From NCBI GenBank assembly GCA_024103495.1, contig JAGFIQ010000151.1:1-32061 (forward strand): DNA of 32,061 nt, read 5' to 3'. Origin of the DNA: Aridibacter famidurans. GTDB lineage: Bacteria; Acidobacteriota; Blastocatellia; Pyrinomonadales; Pyrinomonadaceae. The translations under genes were made by a program, and so were the position numbers. Below, piece after piece: positions 9,148 to 15,830 of this stretch (positions are counted from its first letter, which is position 1; each line of letters opens with the position of its first letter). The notes under the pieces are model-generated. The model saw nothing but the letters and a program-made list of their open reading frames with translations. It was not told the origin of the DNA and did not search any database.

Positions 9148-9468
9148 TGGGCGTTCAATTTACCACAAAAGGCCCGCTGGTTTTACCCGGCGCGCATATC
9201 GATCCGGATGGTTTTGGGCACGAAGTAGGAGTGTACGTGCTGAACCGCGGCATTGTTCTCGGGAGAAAGGTTGCGTCGTCCATTGATACCGGAACCTGAG
9301 GCCGAGGTGGCCAAGCGTCTTGTTAGCCGTTCCGAGATTCAGGATTCCTGATTTCCGCCAAATGGCGTATAATGAAACGTCAGTTGGCGAAGCGTGATTG
9401 GCGGGTCTTTTCTTCGAGATCGATCTGAGATCGCCGCGAATCTGAGGATCGGGATCCGGCGGCATAGT
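9148..9468. other. Intergenic region with a possible gene remnant
   Basis: A 321-bp spacer between the divergent DUF305 and antitoxin genes. On the minus strand, codons from about 9335 down to the TAA at 9183-9185 are open for 51 codons. They read as a protein-like sequence (NLSPENNAAVQHVHSYF, then VPKTIRIDMRAG) without a usable start. This may be the 3' end of a decayed gene or chance. I see no promoter I trust. Confidence 0.3.
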
Positions 9469-9906
9469 ATGAATGAAGTGAACGAAGTATCTGAGAGAGC
9501 ATTGATAAACAGGTATCTGGGCATAACTGCACGGAGCACCACGGCGTTGATGTCGAGGATCGAAAAGGGACTTACGTTCGAAGCGTACCGGTCATTTCAG
9601 AGAACCAGCGGTTTGCAGGACTCGAGCCTGAAGCCGGTCATCGGGATCAAGCCAAGGACCTTTGACAGACGGAGGTCCTCCAACCGCTTTACGACCGCAG
9701 AATCGGACAGGCTTGTTTCGATCGCCCGCCTCTTTGCGAAAACCGTCCGGCTTTTCAATGGAGACACAGATTCTGCCCGAAGGTGGCTCACTTCTGAAAC
9801 CAGGGCATTCGGGGGGTTGACCCCGCTTGAAATGGCAAAGACCGAGACGGGCGCGAGAGAGGTCGAGAAATTGATCGGCCGTCTCGAGCACGGAGTTTTC
9901 ACCTAG
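9469..9906 (+). CDS. Xre/MbcA/ParS-type antitoxin (DUF2384)
   Basis: Product of about 145 aa from the ATG at 9469; the open frame extends to 9394, but the added residues are not antitoxin-like. The N-terminal half is the Xre-like helix-turn-helix region (LINRYLGITARSTTALMSRIEKGLTFEAYR). The C-terminal half is the toxin-binding DUF2384 domain, with the helical segment SDRLVSIARLFAKTVRLFNGD, then ARRWLTSETRAFGGLTPLEMAKTETGAREVEKLIGRLEHGVF. The WL..E..A.GG.TPLE.A.T..G...V...L..LEHG pattern is diagnostic. It neutralises the RES toxin encoded 11 nt downstream and, by analogy with characterised modules, represses its own promoter. The gene order (antitoxin first) is normal for this family. Confidence 0.92.
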   Translation: MNEVNEVSERALINRYLGITARSTTALMSRIEKGLTFEAYRSFQRTSGLQDSSLKPVIGIKPRTFDRRRSSNRFTTAESDRLVSIARLFAKTVRLFNGDTDSARRWLTSETRAFGGLTPLEMAKTETGAREVEKLIGRLEHGVFT

Positions 9907-9917
9907 TCAGTCGTCCA

Positions 9918-10382
9918 ATGACCTTGTCCTGCTTTCGCATCGTCAAGGAACCGTTCGCTGCCGACCCGTTCAGCGGTGACGGGGCTTTCGAATTCGGCGG
10001 CAGATGGAACTCGCCGGGATCGCGCATCGTGTACGCATCCGAATCGTTGGCACTGGCCTGCCTGGAAATGCTTGTTCACCTGGACAAGGCGTCGATTCTA
10101 CGAAGCTATATCTTTATCGAAGCACGATTCGAAGAGAAAATGGTCATCGGGGTCGAAGATGTCTCGCCGCTGCCGTCCGACTGGCACAGTGCGCCAGGAT
10201 CGATCGAACTCCAGTCGATCGGCGACGAGTGGATCGCGAGCGGGAGCTCACCTGTCCTGAGGGTCCCTTCGGCGGTGCTTCCGAGAAGTTCCAATTACCT
10301 GATCAATCCGGAGCACGAAAAATTCGGCGAAATTATCTGCAGTGATCCCGAGACGATCGGCTTTGACCCAAGGCTTAAGTGA
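9918..10382 (+). CDS. RES-domain toxin (NAD+-degrading type)
   Basis: Product of 154 aa, full length for the family. The RES signature is clear: CFRIVKEPFAA with the conserved Arg at the N-terminus, GGRWNSPG, RIVYASES.ALACLEMLVHLD with conserved Tyr and Glu, and a late Ser in the LRVPSAVLPRSSNYLINPEH stretch, where the family has VPSA and a conserved Asn-Pro-H. Characterised RES toxins deplete NAD+ and arrest growth until the Xre antitoxin is restored. It begins 11 nt after the antitoxin stop, without a strong ribosome-binding site, which may keep toxin output below antitoxin. A stem-loop follows at 10417. The module appears intact, with no visible loss of key residues. Confidence 0.93.
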   Translation: MTLSCFRIVKEPFAADPFSGDGAFEFGGRWNSPGSRIVYASESLALACLEMLVHLDKASILRSYIFIEARFEEKMVIGVEDVSPLPSDWHSAPGSIELQSIGDEWIASGSSPVLRVPSAVLPRSSNYLINPEHEKFGEIICSDPETIGFDPRLK

Positions 10383-10416
10383 TCGGAGGTACGTGCATCC
10401 GTTCAGAAAAAAAGAA

Positions 10417-10437
10417 GCCCGGCCGAAATGACCGGGC
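10417..10437. terminator. Bidirectional terminator hairpin
   Basis: GCCCGG-N9-CCGGGC with an A-rich 5' flank (GAAAAAAAGAA) and a T-rich 3' flank (ACTTTCTCTTC). It lies between the convergent RES toxin gene (ends 10382) and the small secreted protein (ends 10495). Its sequence resembles the terminator near the tRNA-Asn gene at 15688. Confidence 0.65.
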
Positions 10438-10494
10438 ACTTTCTCTTCTCTCAAGTGCTCTCCGTAGCACCTGATTTCGATCGCGCTTTCGCGT

Positions 10495-10899
10495 CTATTC
10501 GTTGGCCGCGCGTGTGGCGCTCCAGTCGCTTGACTGGCCGGACTGGCCAAAATAGACCACGCCTGTGATCTTGTCGCCGTCCCGCTTCCCGGTCAAAGAC
10601 ATGACCATAGTGTTGTCGCCGTAAACTATGGAATAAGAGAACTGTACATCGTTTCCCTTGACCGTTCCTTCAAGTGGCCGGTCGCCGGAAGAGCGCTTGA
10701 CCGTTCCCGTCAGTTTTTCCCCGTCTACCTTGAAAATGATCTTGAAATTGCTGACACCGCCCGGATGATTCATCGCGGCGTTCCATTCACCTGCCACAGA
10801 ATCCGTCTGGGCATTCGCGACCCCCGCACCTGCAAACGCAAAACCCGCAAATAGAATTGCTCCGATAAATAGCGACCTGAATATTCTTCCTGATCTCAT
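10495..10899 (-). CDS. Small secreted beta-rich protein, function unknown
   Basis: Product of 134 aa with a signal peptide (MRSGRIFRSLFIGAILFAGFAFAGAGVANA, cleavage before QTDSV). The mature ~104 residues look like a small beta-barrel or sandwich: VAGEWNAAMNHPGG, NFKIIFKVDGEKLTGTV, a second GTVKGNDVQFSYS hairpin, MVMSLTGKRDGDKITGVVYFG and a Trp near the C-terminus. Comparable small exported proteins in Acidobacteriota have a GxW...G...F.....G..L.GT pattern, but no function is known to me. TAAGGAG sits 11 nt upstream of the ATG. It is monocistronic, convergent with the RES module and followed by the terminator at 10417. Confidence 0.75.
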   Translation of the reverse strand: MRSGRIFRSLFIGAILFAGFAFAGAGVANAQTDSVAGEWNAAMNHPGGVSNFKIIFKVDGEKLTGTVKRSSGDRPLEGTVKGNDVQFSYSIVYGDNTMVMSLTGKRDGDKITGVVYFGQSGQSSDWSATRAANE

Positions 10900-11035
10900 A
10901 GTTCAACCGGCTCCTTAAAATTGATAACTAAATCATATTTCGTAAACGCCGATTCGCCTAGCGGCGCACATTACATTACAAATTGCCGGCCCAGAATGGA
11001 GAGAGGAGATCACACTGTATCGATCGCGTTTCACA

Positions 11036-11187
11036 GGCTCCGTAGGAGCCCGATGTCTGCAGCACTGGATCCCAAAGAATGGTCTCAGCCCCGTAGGGGT
11101 TGAATGCTTTGCACAGATTGCGCTCCGTTAGGAGCGAGGCTAGATTTGCGGGACGTCTTTCTACAGACATCGGGCTCCTACGGAGCC
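11036..11187. repeat. 152-bp multi-hairpin element, copy A
   Basis: The outer 27 bp at 11036-11062 and 11161-11187 are inverted copies with one mismatch. Each end is itself a hairpin (GGCTCC-GTA-GGAGCC and GGCTCC-TAC-GGAGCC) followed by the conserved box ATGTCTGCAGCA or its complement. Two more hairpins lie inside: CCCC-GTA-GGGG at 11089-11099 and CGCTCC-GTTA-GGAGCG at 11121-11136. Copy B at 20470-20622 has the same plan and almost the same length. It contains no ORF and is presumably a mobile or structural intergenic repeat. Confidence 0.8.
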
Positions 11188-11271
11188 GAAGAAGATCCTT
11201 TCGGCAATGGAGCGGATGCTGAAACTCATTACCGGGCTGAAGTCCCTATTATTGGATTGGGCTCTGATCAT

Positions 11272-11287
11272 CCCCGCTGAAGCGGGG
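11272..11287. repeat. Short hairpin CCCCGCT-GA-AGCGGGG
   Basis: A perfect 7-bp stem with a 2-nt centre, just beyond copy A of the multi-hairpin element and 22 nt beyond the higA stop codon. It has no T-tract on either strand, so it is more likely a short dispersed repeat than a terminator. Confidence 0.5.
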
Positions 11288-11309
11288 GGCAACCGACAAC
11301 GGACTTACG

Positions 11310-11696
11310 CTAGGTAAACATCGCCACCGACACATTGAACCGCTCGGCAAGCCGTTTCGCCTGCTCCTTGCTGATCTCGCGCTTGCCGTTCACGACCTGC
11401 GAGACTCGCCCGCTCGAGCCGAATACGTCTACAAGATCGGCCTGCTTCAGATCGTTCGCCTCCATCAGAAACTTGAGCCGCGATCTCGGCGTGGTTTGGG
11501 TCTTCAGCGGAAATGCTTCGGATTCGTAGCTCTCGACCAGTAATGCGAGGAGTTCAAGAAGCCTCGACTCGTCGGGGGACAACTCCTCCTTGTCGATCAG
11601 ATTGTTGATGATCCCCATCATTCTTTCGTACTCATCCTCCGACTTGATCACTCCCGGGATCGCCTCGATCAGGAGTTCTTTGTATCGATTGTTCAT
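11310..11696 (-). CDS. higA: HigA-type antitoxin (XRE helix-turn-helix)
   Basis: Product of 128 aa. Residues 1-70 are an acidic helical region (EAIPGVIKSEDEYERMMGIINNLIDKEELSPDESRLLELLALLVESYE) typical of HigA proteins paired with HigB2/RelE-like toxins. Residues about 72-128 are an XRE DNA-binding domain: LKFLMEANDLKQADLVDVFGSSGRVSQVVNGKREISKEQAKRLAERFNVS. HigA binds and neutralises HigB and usually represses its own operon. Here it is the second gene, as expected for higBA order, starting 23 nt after the higB stop. Confidence 0.9.
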   Translation of the reverse strand: MNNRYKELLIEAIPGVIKSEDEYERMMGIINNLIDKEELSPDESRLLELLALLVESYESEAFPLKTQTTPRSRLKFLMEANDLKQADLVDVFGSSGRVSQVVNGKREISKEQAKRLAERFNVSVAMFT

Positions 11697-11719
11697 TTTC
11701 TCTCACCTAATTCGGCTTT

Positions 11720-12016
11720 CTACTCACATCCTGCCTTCCACCGATCAGAGTCGTACTCGGAATGTGTAAGCAGCTCTTGAACCACCAATATCGATGACCT
11801 GAAGTTGATCTTGGCGATCAAGCGGAAGTTGTTCCCTCCCAGATTGAACACGTAGCAAGAACCGACTTTGTCACAGTTTCGGAAAGTCCTTCGGATATCG
11901 ACCAGGCTCCCCCAATCCGCCTGTTTCGCATTCTCGATCCAATGGTCCGAAGAACTGCGGGCCCTCGTATGAGCACGGCAGAATCTGTCGATGATCTGTA
12001 ATCCGAGTACCTTCAT
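11720..12016 (-). CDS. higB: HigB-type mRNA interferase toxin
   Basis: Product of about 98 aa from the ATG at 12016 (MKVLGLQIIDRFCRAH). The open frame runs upstream to 12154, but a family-length protein starts here. It follows the HigB pattern closely: an N-terminal strand and helix, W in SSSDHWIENAKQADW, a DIRRTF.NCDKVGSCYVFNLGGNNFRLIAKINF core, then ILVVQELLTHSEYDSD. The GN.FRL......F and TH.EYD motifs are characteristic of the family, which cleaves mRNA at the ribosome. The upstream region carries a good promoter overlapped by an inverted repeat (12048-12095), suggesting autoregulation by HigA. The toxin looks intact. Confidence 0.9.
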   Translation of the reverse strand: MKVLGLQIIDRFCRAHTRARSSSDHWIENAKQADWGSLVDIRRTFRNCDKVGSCYVFNLGGNNFRLIAKINFRSSILVVQELLTHSEYDSDRWKAGCE

Positions 12017-12047
12017 CTCGCCATCGCCGCTCCCATCGACCAACCGA

Positions 12048-12095
12048 ATCCTACCAAAATGGCAGGGTGTGCGCAAGGAAATCCTGCCGTTTTGG
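12048..12095 (-). promoter_or_regulatory. higBA promoter overlapped by an inverted-repeat operator
   Basis: On the minus strand, TTGCGC (12076-12071) and TAGGAT (12053-12048) are spaced by 17 bp. An inverted repeat, CCAAAATGGCAGG at 12054-12066 and CCTGCCGTTTTGG at 12083-12095 (13 bp with one mismatch), covers the spacer and the -35 box. Transcription would begin about 25 nt before the higB start. The overlap is what an autorepressed toxin-antitoxin promoter should look like; HigA as the binder is inference. Confidence 0.6.
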
Positions 12096-12239
12096 AAGGC
12101 TTTGCTACCGCCGTTTATCGACCAAAGTGTCGCCGCTTGCCTATAAACCCGCAACGGGTATTGTCGGCCTCGCTCTTTGCCTGCCCACGCGATTCGCTCA
12201 ACAATGGAATTCTGAGTAAGCTTTGAACGGGATAACGAT

Positions 12240-13106
12240 ATGAGCGAATCACAGTCTGCGCATAAAATGCCGGCGCTGTTCCTTGGGCACGGGAGCCCAA
12301 TGAACGCGATCGAGGAGAACGGCTACACACTCGCCTGGAGGAAGATCGGAAAGGCGCTGCCGCCCGCCCGAGCCGTGCTGTCCGTTTCGGCGCACTGGTA
12401 CATCGGGGCGACGGCGGTCACAGCGATGCCGAACCCGCGCACGATCCACGACTTCTACGGCTTTCCTCAGGAGCTTTTCGAAGTCGAGTACCCCGCACCC
12501 GGGCTTCCTGAACTCGCGGGCGAGATCGCTGAACTTGCGAAGCCGATGTGGGTCGGAGCCGATCACGATCAGTGGGGTATCGACCACGGCACGTGGAGCG
12601 TCCTCACACATCTTTATCCGGAGGCGGACGTTCCGGTCGTGCAGTTGTCGATCAACGCGTCAAAGCCTCTGGATTACCACTTCGATCTCGCGCGGCGGCT
12701 GTCACCTTTGCGCGACAAAGGCGTCCTGATCCTCTCCAGCGGGAATGTCGTACACAACCTTCGGCGTATCGACTGGAATGCGAAGAACAGCGGGACCGAC
12801 TGGGCGCATCGGTTCGACAAAGCGGTGATGGAGCAAATGACGGAAGATCCGGCCGGCATTCTGAAGATGAAGGAACATCCGGACTATGATCTGGCGGTCC
12901 CAACCCCCGACCATTTCATCCCTCTCCTTTACACGGCCGGACTCGCCGCCGAATCGGGAAATGCGAGGCCGATCGTAGAGGGATATGCGCTCGGGTCGTT
13001 GTCGATGACGTGCTACGGAGTGGATATCGAAGAGCTCGACTGCGCCGAAGGCGACAACGCTGCCCTTCTGCCGGAGTATGTCCCGGCCGACCAGACGAAT
13101 ACTTGA
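12240..13106 (+). CDS. ygiD: Class III extradiol dioxygenase, 4,5-DOPA dioxygenase type
   Basis: Product of 288 aa, close to the E. coli YgiD length with a short extra N-terminus. Hallmarks of the LigB-like family are present: PALFLGHGSPMNAI (His17 as a metal ligand), VLSVSAHWYI (His52), FYGFPQELFEVEYPAPG, DHGTWSVL, VVQLSIN, LILSSGNVVHNLR and PTPDHFIPLLYTAG near the C-terminus, which carries another conserved His. Family members open catechol rings (for example L-DOPA) using a non-haem metal, but the natural bacterial substrate is usually unknown. GGGAT lies a few bases upstream of the ATG. The gene diverges from higBA and is followed by a half-terminator where an island appears to be inserted. 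Confidence 0.93.
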   Translation: MSESQSAHKMPALFLGHGSPMNAIEENGYTLAWRKIGKALPPARAVLSVSAHWYIGATAVTAMPNPRTIHDFYGFPQELFEVEYPAPGLPELAGEIAELAKPMWVGADHDQWGIDHGTWSVLTHLYPEADVPVVQLSINASKPLDYHFDLARRLSPLRDKGVLILSSGNVVHNLRRIDWNAKNSGTDWAHRFDKAVMEQMTEDPAGILKMKEHPDYDLAVPTPDHFIPLLYTAGLAAESGNARPIVEGYALGSLSMTCYGVDIEELDCAEGDNAALLPEYVPADQTNT

Positions 13107-13122
13107 AAGAGGTTCAGGTCGC

Positions 13123-13146
13123 AATAAGAAAAGCCCGGCCATTCGA
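13123..13146. repeat. Left boundary repeat of the low-GC island (half terminator)
   Basis: This short segment shares the core AAAAGCCCGGCCATT and the following CGA with 15684-15706. At the right-hand site it is the 5' half of a complete terminator; here the matching CCGGGC half is missing. It begins 17 nt after the ygiD stop, where a terminator would be expected. This suggests that ygiD's terminator was split by an insertion, although the two flanking differences (one A/G indel and one T indel) mean independent origin is possible. Confidence 0.5.
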
Positions 13147-13206
13147 GGAGCTTCGAATTCCCCAGCCCCAAAACGCGAGGAAGATTCATTGTCGATCAAG
13201 AATTAG

Positions 13207-13419
13207 TCTGGGAAGCTACTCGAAGATGAATTCCTCACTTATCGCCAGGCTGTTCACTTAGACGTCCCAAAAATTCTAGAAAAGTCAGGGCCTTGCTCGC
13301 CGTTAATTACCGAGCTTCGCAACCAGAAGTATGAGAGCATATTCAAAAACAAAGAAAGGTTCGCAACACCTATTCGGTTCGCCTTTGACTACAACAATTT
13401 GCCTAAACTGATATTATAA
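13207..13419 (+). pseudogene. 5'-truncated coding remnant in the island
   Basis: From just after a TAG at 13204-13206 to a TAA at 13417-13419 there are 70 sense codons with protein-like composition (LLEDEFLTYRQAVHLDVPK, ILEKSGPCSPLITELRNQKY, then ESIFKNKERFATPIRFAFDY). The stretch has no ATG, GTG or TTG start, so it reads as the 3' end of a gene whose 5' part has been lost. I do not recognise the family. It lies 102 nt before the TIGR04255 gene, on the same strand and with the same AT-rich composition. Confidence 0.5.
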
Positions 13420-13521
13420 AAAGTGTCTTAAGTGTTATCATTTGGCTCTTGGGATAGCATCGAGGATTCTTGGAAACATCATTTCTAATCGTGTGAGTTG
13501 TTGAGAAGCTGATTGACCGAA

Positions 13522-14304
13522 ATGTCAATACCTACAAGCGAACGAGTCGTTTTTCAGAATAACCCCATAGTCGAAGTAGTTTGTCAATTGAGTTTCCCCC
13601 CTATACTCCGAATTGAATCGGAATTGCCCGCCACTTTGCAGGAGGGAATCCGAAAAGATTTTCCAGAGTATGTTGAGTCCCAGCGATCTGGTTTCCAGCT
13701 GACGATGCCAGTTGGAGTCCCATCCAAATTTTCTCCAGGGACATTGTCGACCGAGAACAACAAGAAGATTCATACCTTTGTGACAGAAGATAAGACTAGG
13801 TTTATCGTTTTGACAAGCGACTCAGTGGCGTTCGTGGCAAAGGTTTACTCAGACTGGAATGATTTCAAAGGTTGGATCAAGAACCCCTTGGACCAGTTCA
13901 TCAAAGAATATGAGCCTCGATATTTCAAGCGTATTGGACTTCGTTACAAAGACCTTATTGTTCGTTCCAAGCTTGAATTGAAGGTCGCTGAATGGAAGGA
14001 TCTTCTCGTTCCTTCAATTGCTGGTGAACTATGTTGGGAAGGCATGGATGAATTAATCACAGGAAAAACGAGTCAAGCTGTTTATCAGATCGGTGAATAC
14101 GAGAGACTTGTCTTGAATCATGGAACAGTGATTGAGAGCAAAGCCAAGGAAGAGTGCTATTTGATCGATTGCGATGTTTCATCCAACACCGAATCGGAGG
14201 TAAATAATGCGTACAGCGTATTGGATAGATTCAACGGCATTGCCGGAAATGTCTTCAGGAGTTGCTTGTCTAAACGACTTCGCGAAGCTCTATCACCATC
14301 ATGA
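13522..14304 (+). CDS. TIGR04255 family protein
   Basis: Product of about 260 aa, the usual length. It matches the TIGR04255 pattern from end to end: F.NNPIVEVVCQLSFPPILRI near the N-terminus, then LPATLQEGIRKDFPEY, a central LTSDSVAFVAKVYSDWNDFK, FIKEYEPRYFKRIGLRYKDLI, and a C-terminal helix VLDRFNGIAGNVFRSCLSKRLREAL. The family is sporadically distributed and uncharacterised. The ATG at 13522 is preferred over an in-frame TTG at 13513; neither has a strong ribosome-binding site. It is the first of three tightly overlapping genes with markedly lower GC than their surroundings (about 45% by eye), indicating a transferred cassette. Confidence 0.87.
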   Translation: MSIPTSERVVFQNNPIVEVVCQLSFPPILRIESELPATLQEGIRKDFPEYVESQRSGFQLTMPVGVPSKFSPGTLSTENNKKIHTFVTEDKTRFIVLTSDSVAFVAKVYSDWNDFKGWIKNPLDQFIKEYEPRYFKRIGLRYKDLIVRSKLELKVAEWKDLLVPSIAGELCWEGMDELITGKTSQAVYQIGEYERLVLNHGTVIESKAKEECYLIDCDVSSNTESEVNNAYSVLDRFNGIAGNVFRSCLSKRLREALSPS

Positions 14305-14965
14305 TGTTATTCCTGCGTCTGTTAGCTTAGAACCTAAGTTGGAAATGGAGTTTTCAGGTGAAGAATGGACGGCACTTTCATCCAAAGTCGGAGATTTCAT
14401 AGATGCGTTTGCACTTGATTGGGAGAACCCAATTGAGCTCTCTTCGCTTGAGTCATTAAGTGGTGTTTCAAAGCACATCGAGCTTTGCTCTGAGAACTTG
14501 GAGCTGAGTCTAGATTTTATTGATTCGTGGCCGAACCTCATGCTTGAGTTGGAGAAGGCTTGGACTGCTCATTTCGGCGAGGTTACTCAGTTCCGTCATT
14601 CGGAAGTCGATGGGTACGCGTTTCATTTGAAAAGAGCAAAACAAAGGGTAAGACGGGTCATTCGCGACCTTGACCTGGGGAATCTTGATCGACAACGACT
14701 TGAGAAGCTAGCAGATGAGTTCTTACTCCTTATCAAATGGCAGCGCTTGCTGCCAACCTTCATCAATCCGACGGAGGATGGAGGGTTATCAATGGAATTC
14801 TACGAAGGAAAGGCTGACTTCTTACTAGAGTTTTACAGCCCATCAGAAATAGTTTTTCTCAGCAAGAGTGATGGCGGTCCCACGATAGTCGAAAACATTA
14901 CAGAGGATCACTTAGCGTCGACAGTTTCCAGAATTGCTCGAAGTAATGAATTCTTCTTGTCGTGA
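14207..14965 (+). CDS. Probable TIGR04255 partner protein
   Basis: Product of 252 aa. The start at 14207 lies 98 nt inside the previous gene in another frame, but it has a near-ideal ribosome-binding site (GGAGG, 6 nt spacing), so the long overlap seems real. The next in-frame ATG (14345) would remove 46 residues. The N-terminal half is acidic and helical (WTALSSKVGDFIDAF, LELEKAWTAHFG). The C-terminal part reads FINPTEDGGLSMEFYEGKADFLLEFYSPSEIVFLSKS, a beta-rich segment resembling proteins often encoded beside TIGR04255 genes, with a P..DGG..ME.......L pattern. No catalytic motif or membrane segment is visible. Function is unknown, and coupled expression with its neighbours is expected from the overlaps. 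Confidence 0.8.
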   Translation: MRTAYWIDSTALPEMSSGVACLNDFAKLYHHHDVIPASVSLEPKLEMEFSGEEWTALSSKVGDFIDAFALDWENPIELSSLESLSGVSKHIELCSENLELSLDFIDSWPNLMLELEKAWTAHFGEVTQFRHSEVDGYAFHLKRAKQRVRRVIRDLDLGNLDRQRLEKLADEFLLLIKWQRLLPTFINPTEDGGLSMEFYEGKADFLLEFYSPSEIVFLSKSDGGPTIVENITEDHLASTVSRIARSNEFFLS

Positions 14966-15566
14966 ACTCAGAATTCCCATTAGATTGAGAAGGTTGGGGA
15001 GGCCAGCGAACAGTAAGTTCGATGATTGCGTCGAACAACTTTTTAGGTGGTATCCTCCAAATGTAGAAGCAAGATTTGGAGAGAGACTAAGTGCTCAAGT
15101 CTTGAAGGACACATTTAAGCCTGCCCACAACGTTTCTTGTGCAAGGTCTAAGTATTGCAGATACCCCCAAGATGTTCTTTACAACCCTTTTTCACTACCA
15201 CATCGTGACGACCATGGCGTAATCAAAGGAATCGTTCACGAAATCAACGGTTATACCTTTCAAGCAGTAATTGGTCCAAAGACCAACCCAGAAGAGAGCA
15301 TTACGCTACGAGTGCGTCACGTCCCCGAAGAATGTCTGTTTCCACACTCTGAAATTGAAGTCCTCCGCAACGGCGAGTTGGTCGAAAAACCCATTGGATC
15401 GAAGAATCTCAAGGCTACGATTAGGTATGAGCTTGCAAAGAAATTCCAAGTTTGCCATGAGCCTGATCCTGAGCATCAGCTTAAACTGGAGGTTCATCGG
15501 GGAGTCGTCAGTGATTCCATAATGCTCGCAAGGAAGATGTTCTATCGAATAACACGAATGCTTTGA
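14946..15566 (+). CDS. Unknown protein, third gene of the TIGR04255 cassette
   Basis: Product of about 206 aa from the ATG at 14946, overlapping the previous gene by 20 nt; a TTG at 14934 is an alternative. I do not recognise the family. Visible features are a basic N-terminus (RELRIPIRLRRLGRP), a charged middle with two Cys close together (SCARSKYCRY), HDDHG-like residues (LPHRDDHGVIKGIVHEINGY), and a beta-rich region ending in EVHRGVVSDSIMLARKMFYR. There is no signal peptide or membrane helix. Low GC and tight overlap tie it to the two genes before it. Its ribosome-binding site is weak, so translation probably depends on coupling to the upstream gene. Confidence 0.75.
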   Translation: MNSSCRELRIPIRLRRLGRPANSKFDDCVEQLFRWYPPNVEARFGERLSAQVLKDTFKPAHNVSCARSKYCRYPQDVLYNPFSLPHRDDHGVIKGIVHEINGYTFQAVIGPKTNPEESITLRVRHVPEECLFPHSEIEVLRNGELVEKPIGSKNLKATIRYELAKKFQVCHEPDPEHQLKLEVHRGVVSDSIMLARKMFYRITRML

Positions 15567-15683
15567 CTTCTATAATGGAAGCCCCCTGCGATGAATCGAT
15601 TTGGCTTCTTTTGAAACGACCGGTGCTGACAACGCGTCTCCGGTTTTCTATTTCTGGGTCTCTTAGTTAGTTCGCTGTGAAGT

Positions 15684-15706
15684 AATAAAAAGCCCGGCCA
15701 TTTCGA
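15684..15706. repeat. Right boundary repeat of the low-GC island
   Basis: Matches the left boundary segment at 13123-13146 over the 15-nt core and flanks. It lies within the 5' arm and loop of the complete terminator at 15688-15716, about 20 nt from the 3' end of tRNA-Asn. Together the pair resembles a direct repeat left by site-specific integration, but no integrase is present in the window. Confidence 0.5.
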
Positions 15707-15716
15707 CCGGGCTTTT
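15688..15716. terminator. Bidirectional rho-independent terminator
   Basis: AAAAGCCCGG-N9-CCGGGCTTTT, a perfect 10-bp stem with A and T tracts on both sides, so it can end transcription from the TIGR04255 cassette (plus) and from tRNA-Asn (minus). The same stem sequence appears at 10417, and its left half at 13128. Confidence 0.85.
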
Positions 15717-15722
15717 CAGATC

Positions 15723-15797
<75 letters not shown>

Positions 15798-15802
15798 ATA
15801 AA

Positions 15803-15822
15803 GCCTTCCTCAGAGGGAAGGC
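15803..15822. other. Hairpin in the tRNA-Asn leader
   Basis: GCCTTCC-N6-GGAAGGC, a 7-bp perfect stem between the tRNA promoter and the mature 5' end. In the tRNA transcript it is followed by TTTAT, so it could be a processing signal or a weak attenuator. Confidence 0.5.
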
Positions 15823-15830
15823 GAACACTT

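Noticed and set aside
9300..9350. A tRNA-like phrase (GGCCGAGGTGGCCAAGCG) in the intergenic region before the antitoxin gene
   Set aside because: It resembles the D-arm of a serine or leucine tRNA, but there is no matching acceptor stem, anticodon arm or GTTCGAAT-type T-loop.
11036..11187. Copy A of the multi-hairpin element as a group II intron or insertion sequence
   Set aside because: It is too short, has no ORF and shows no intron domain V-like motif; a small non-coding repeat fits better.
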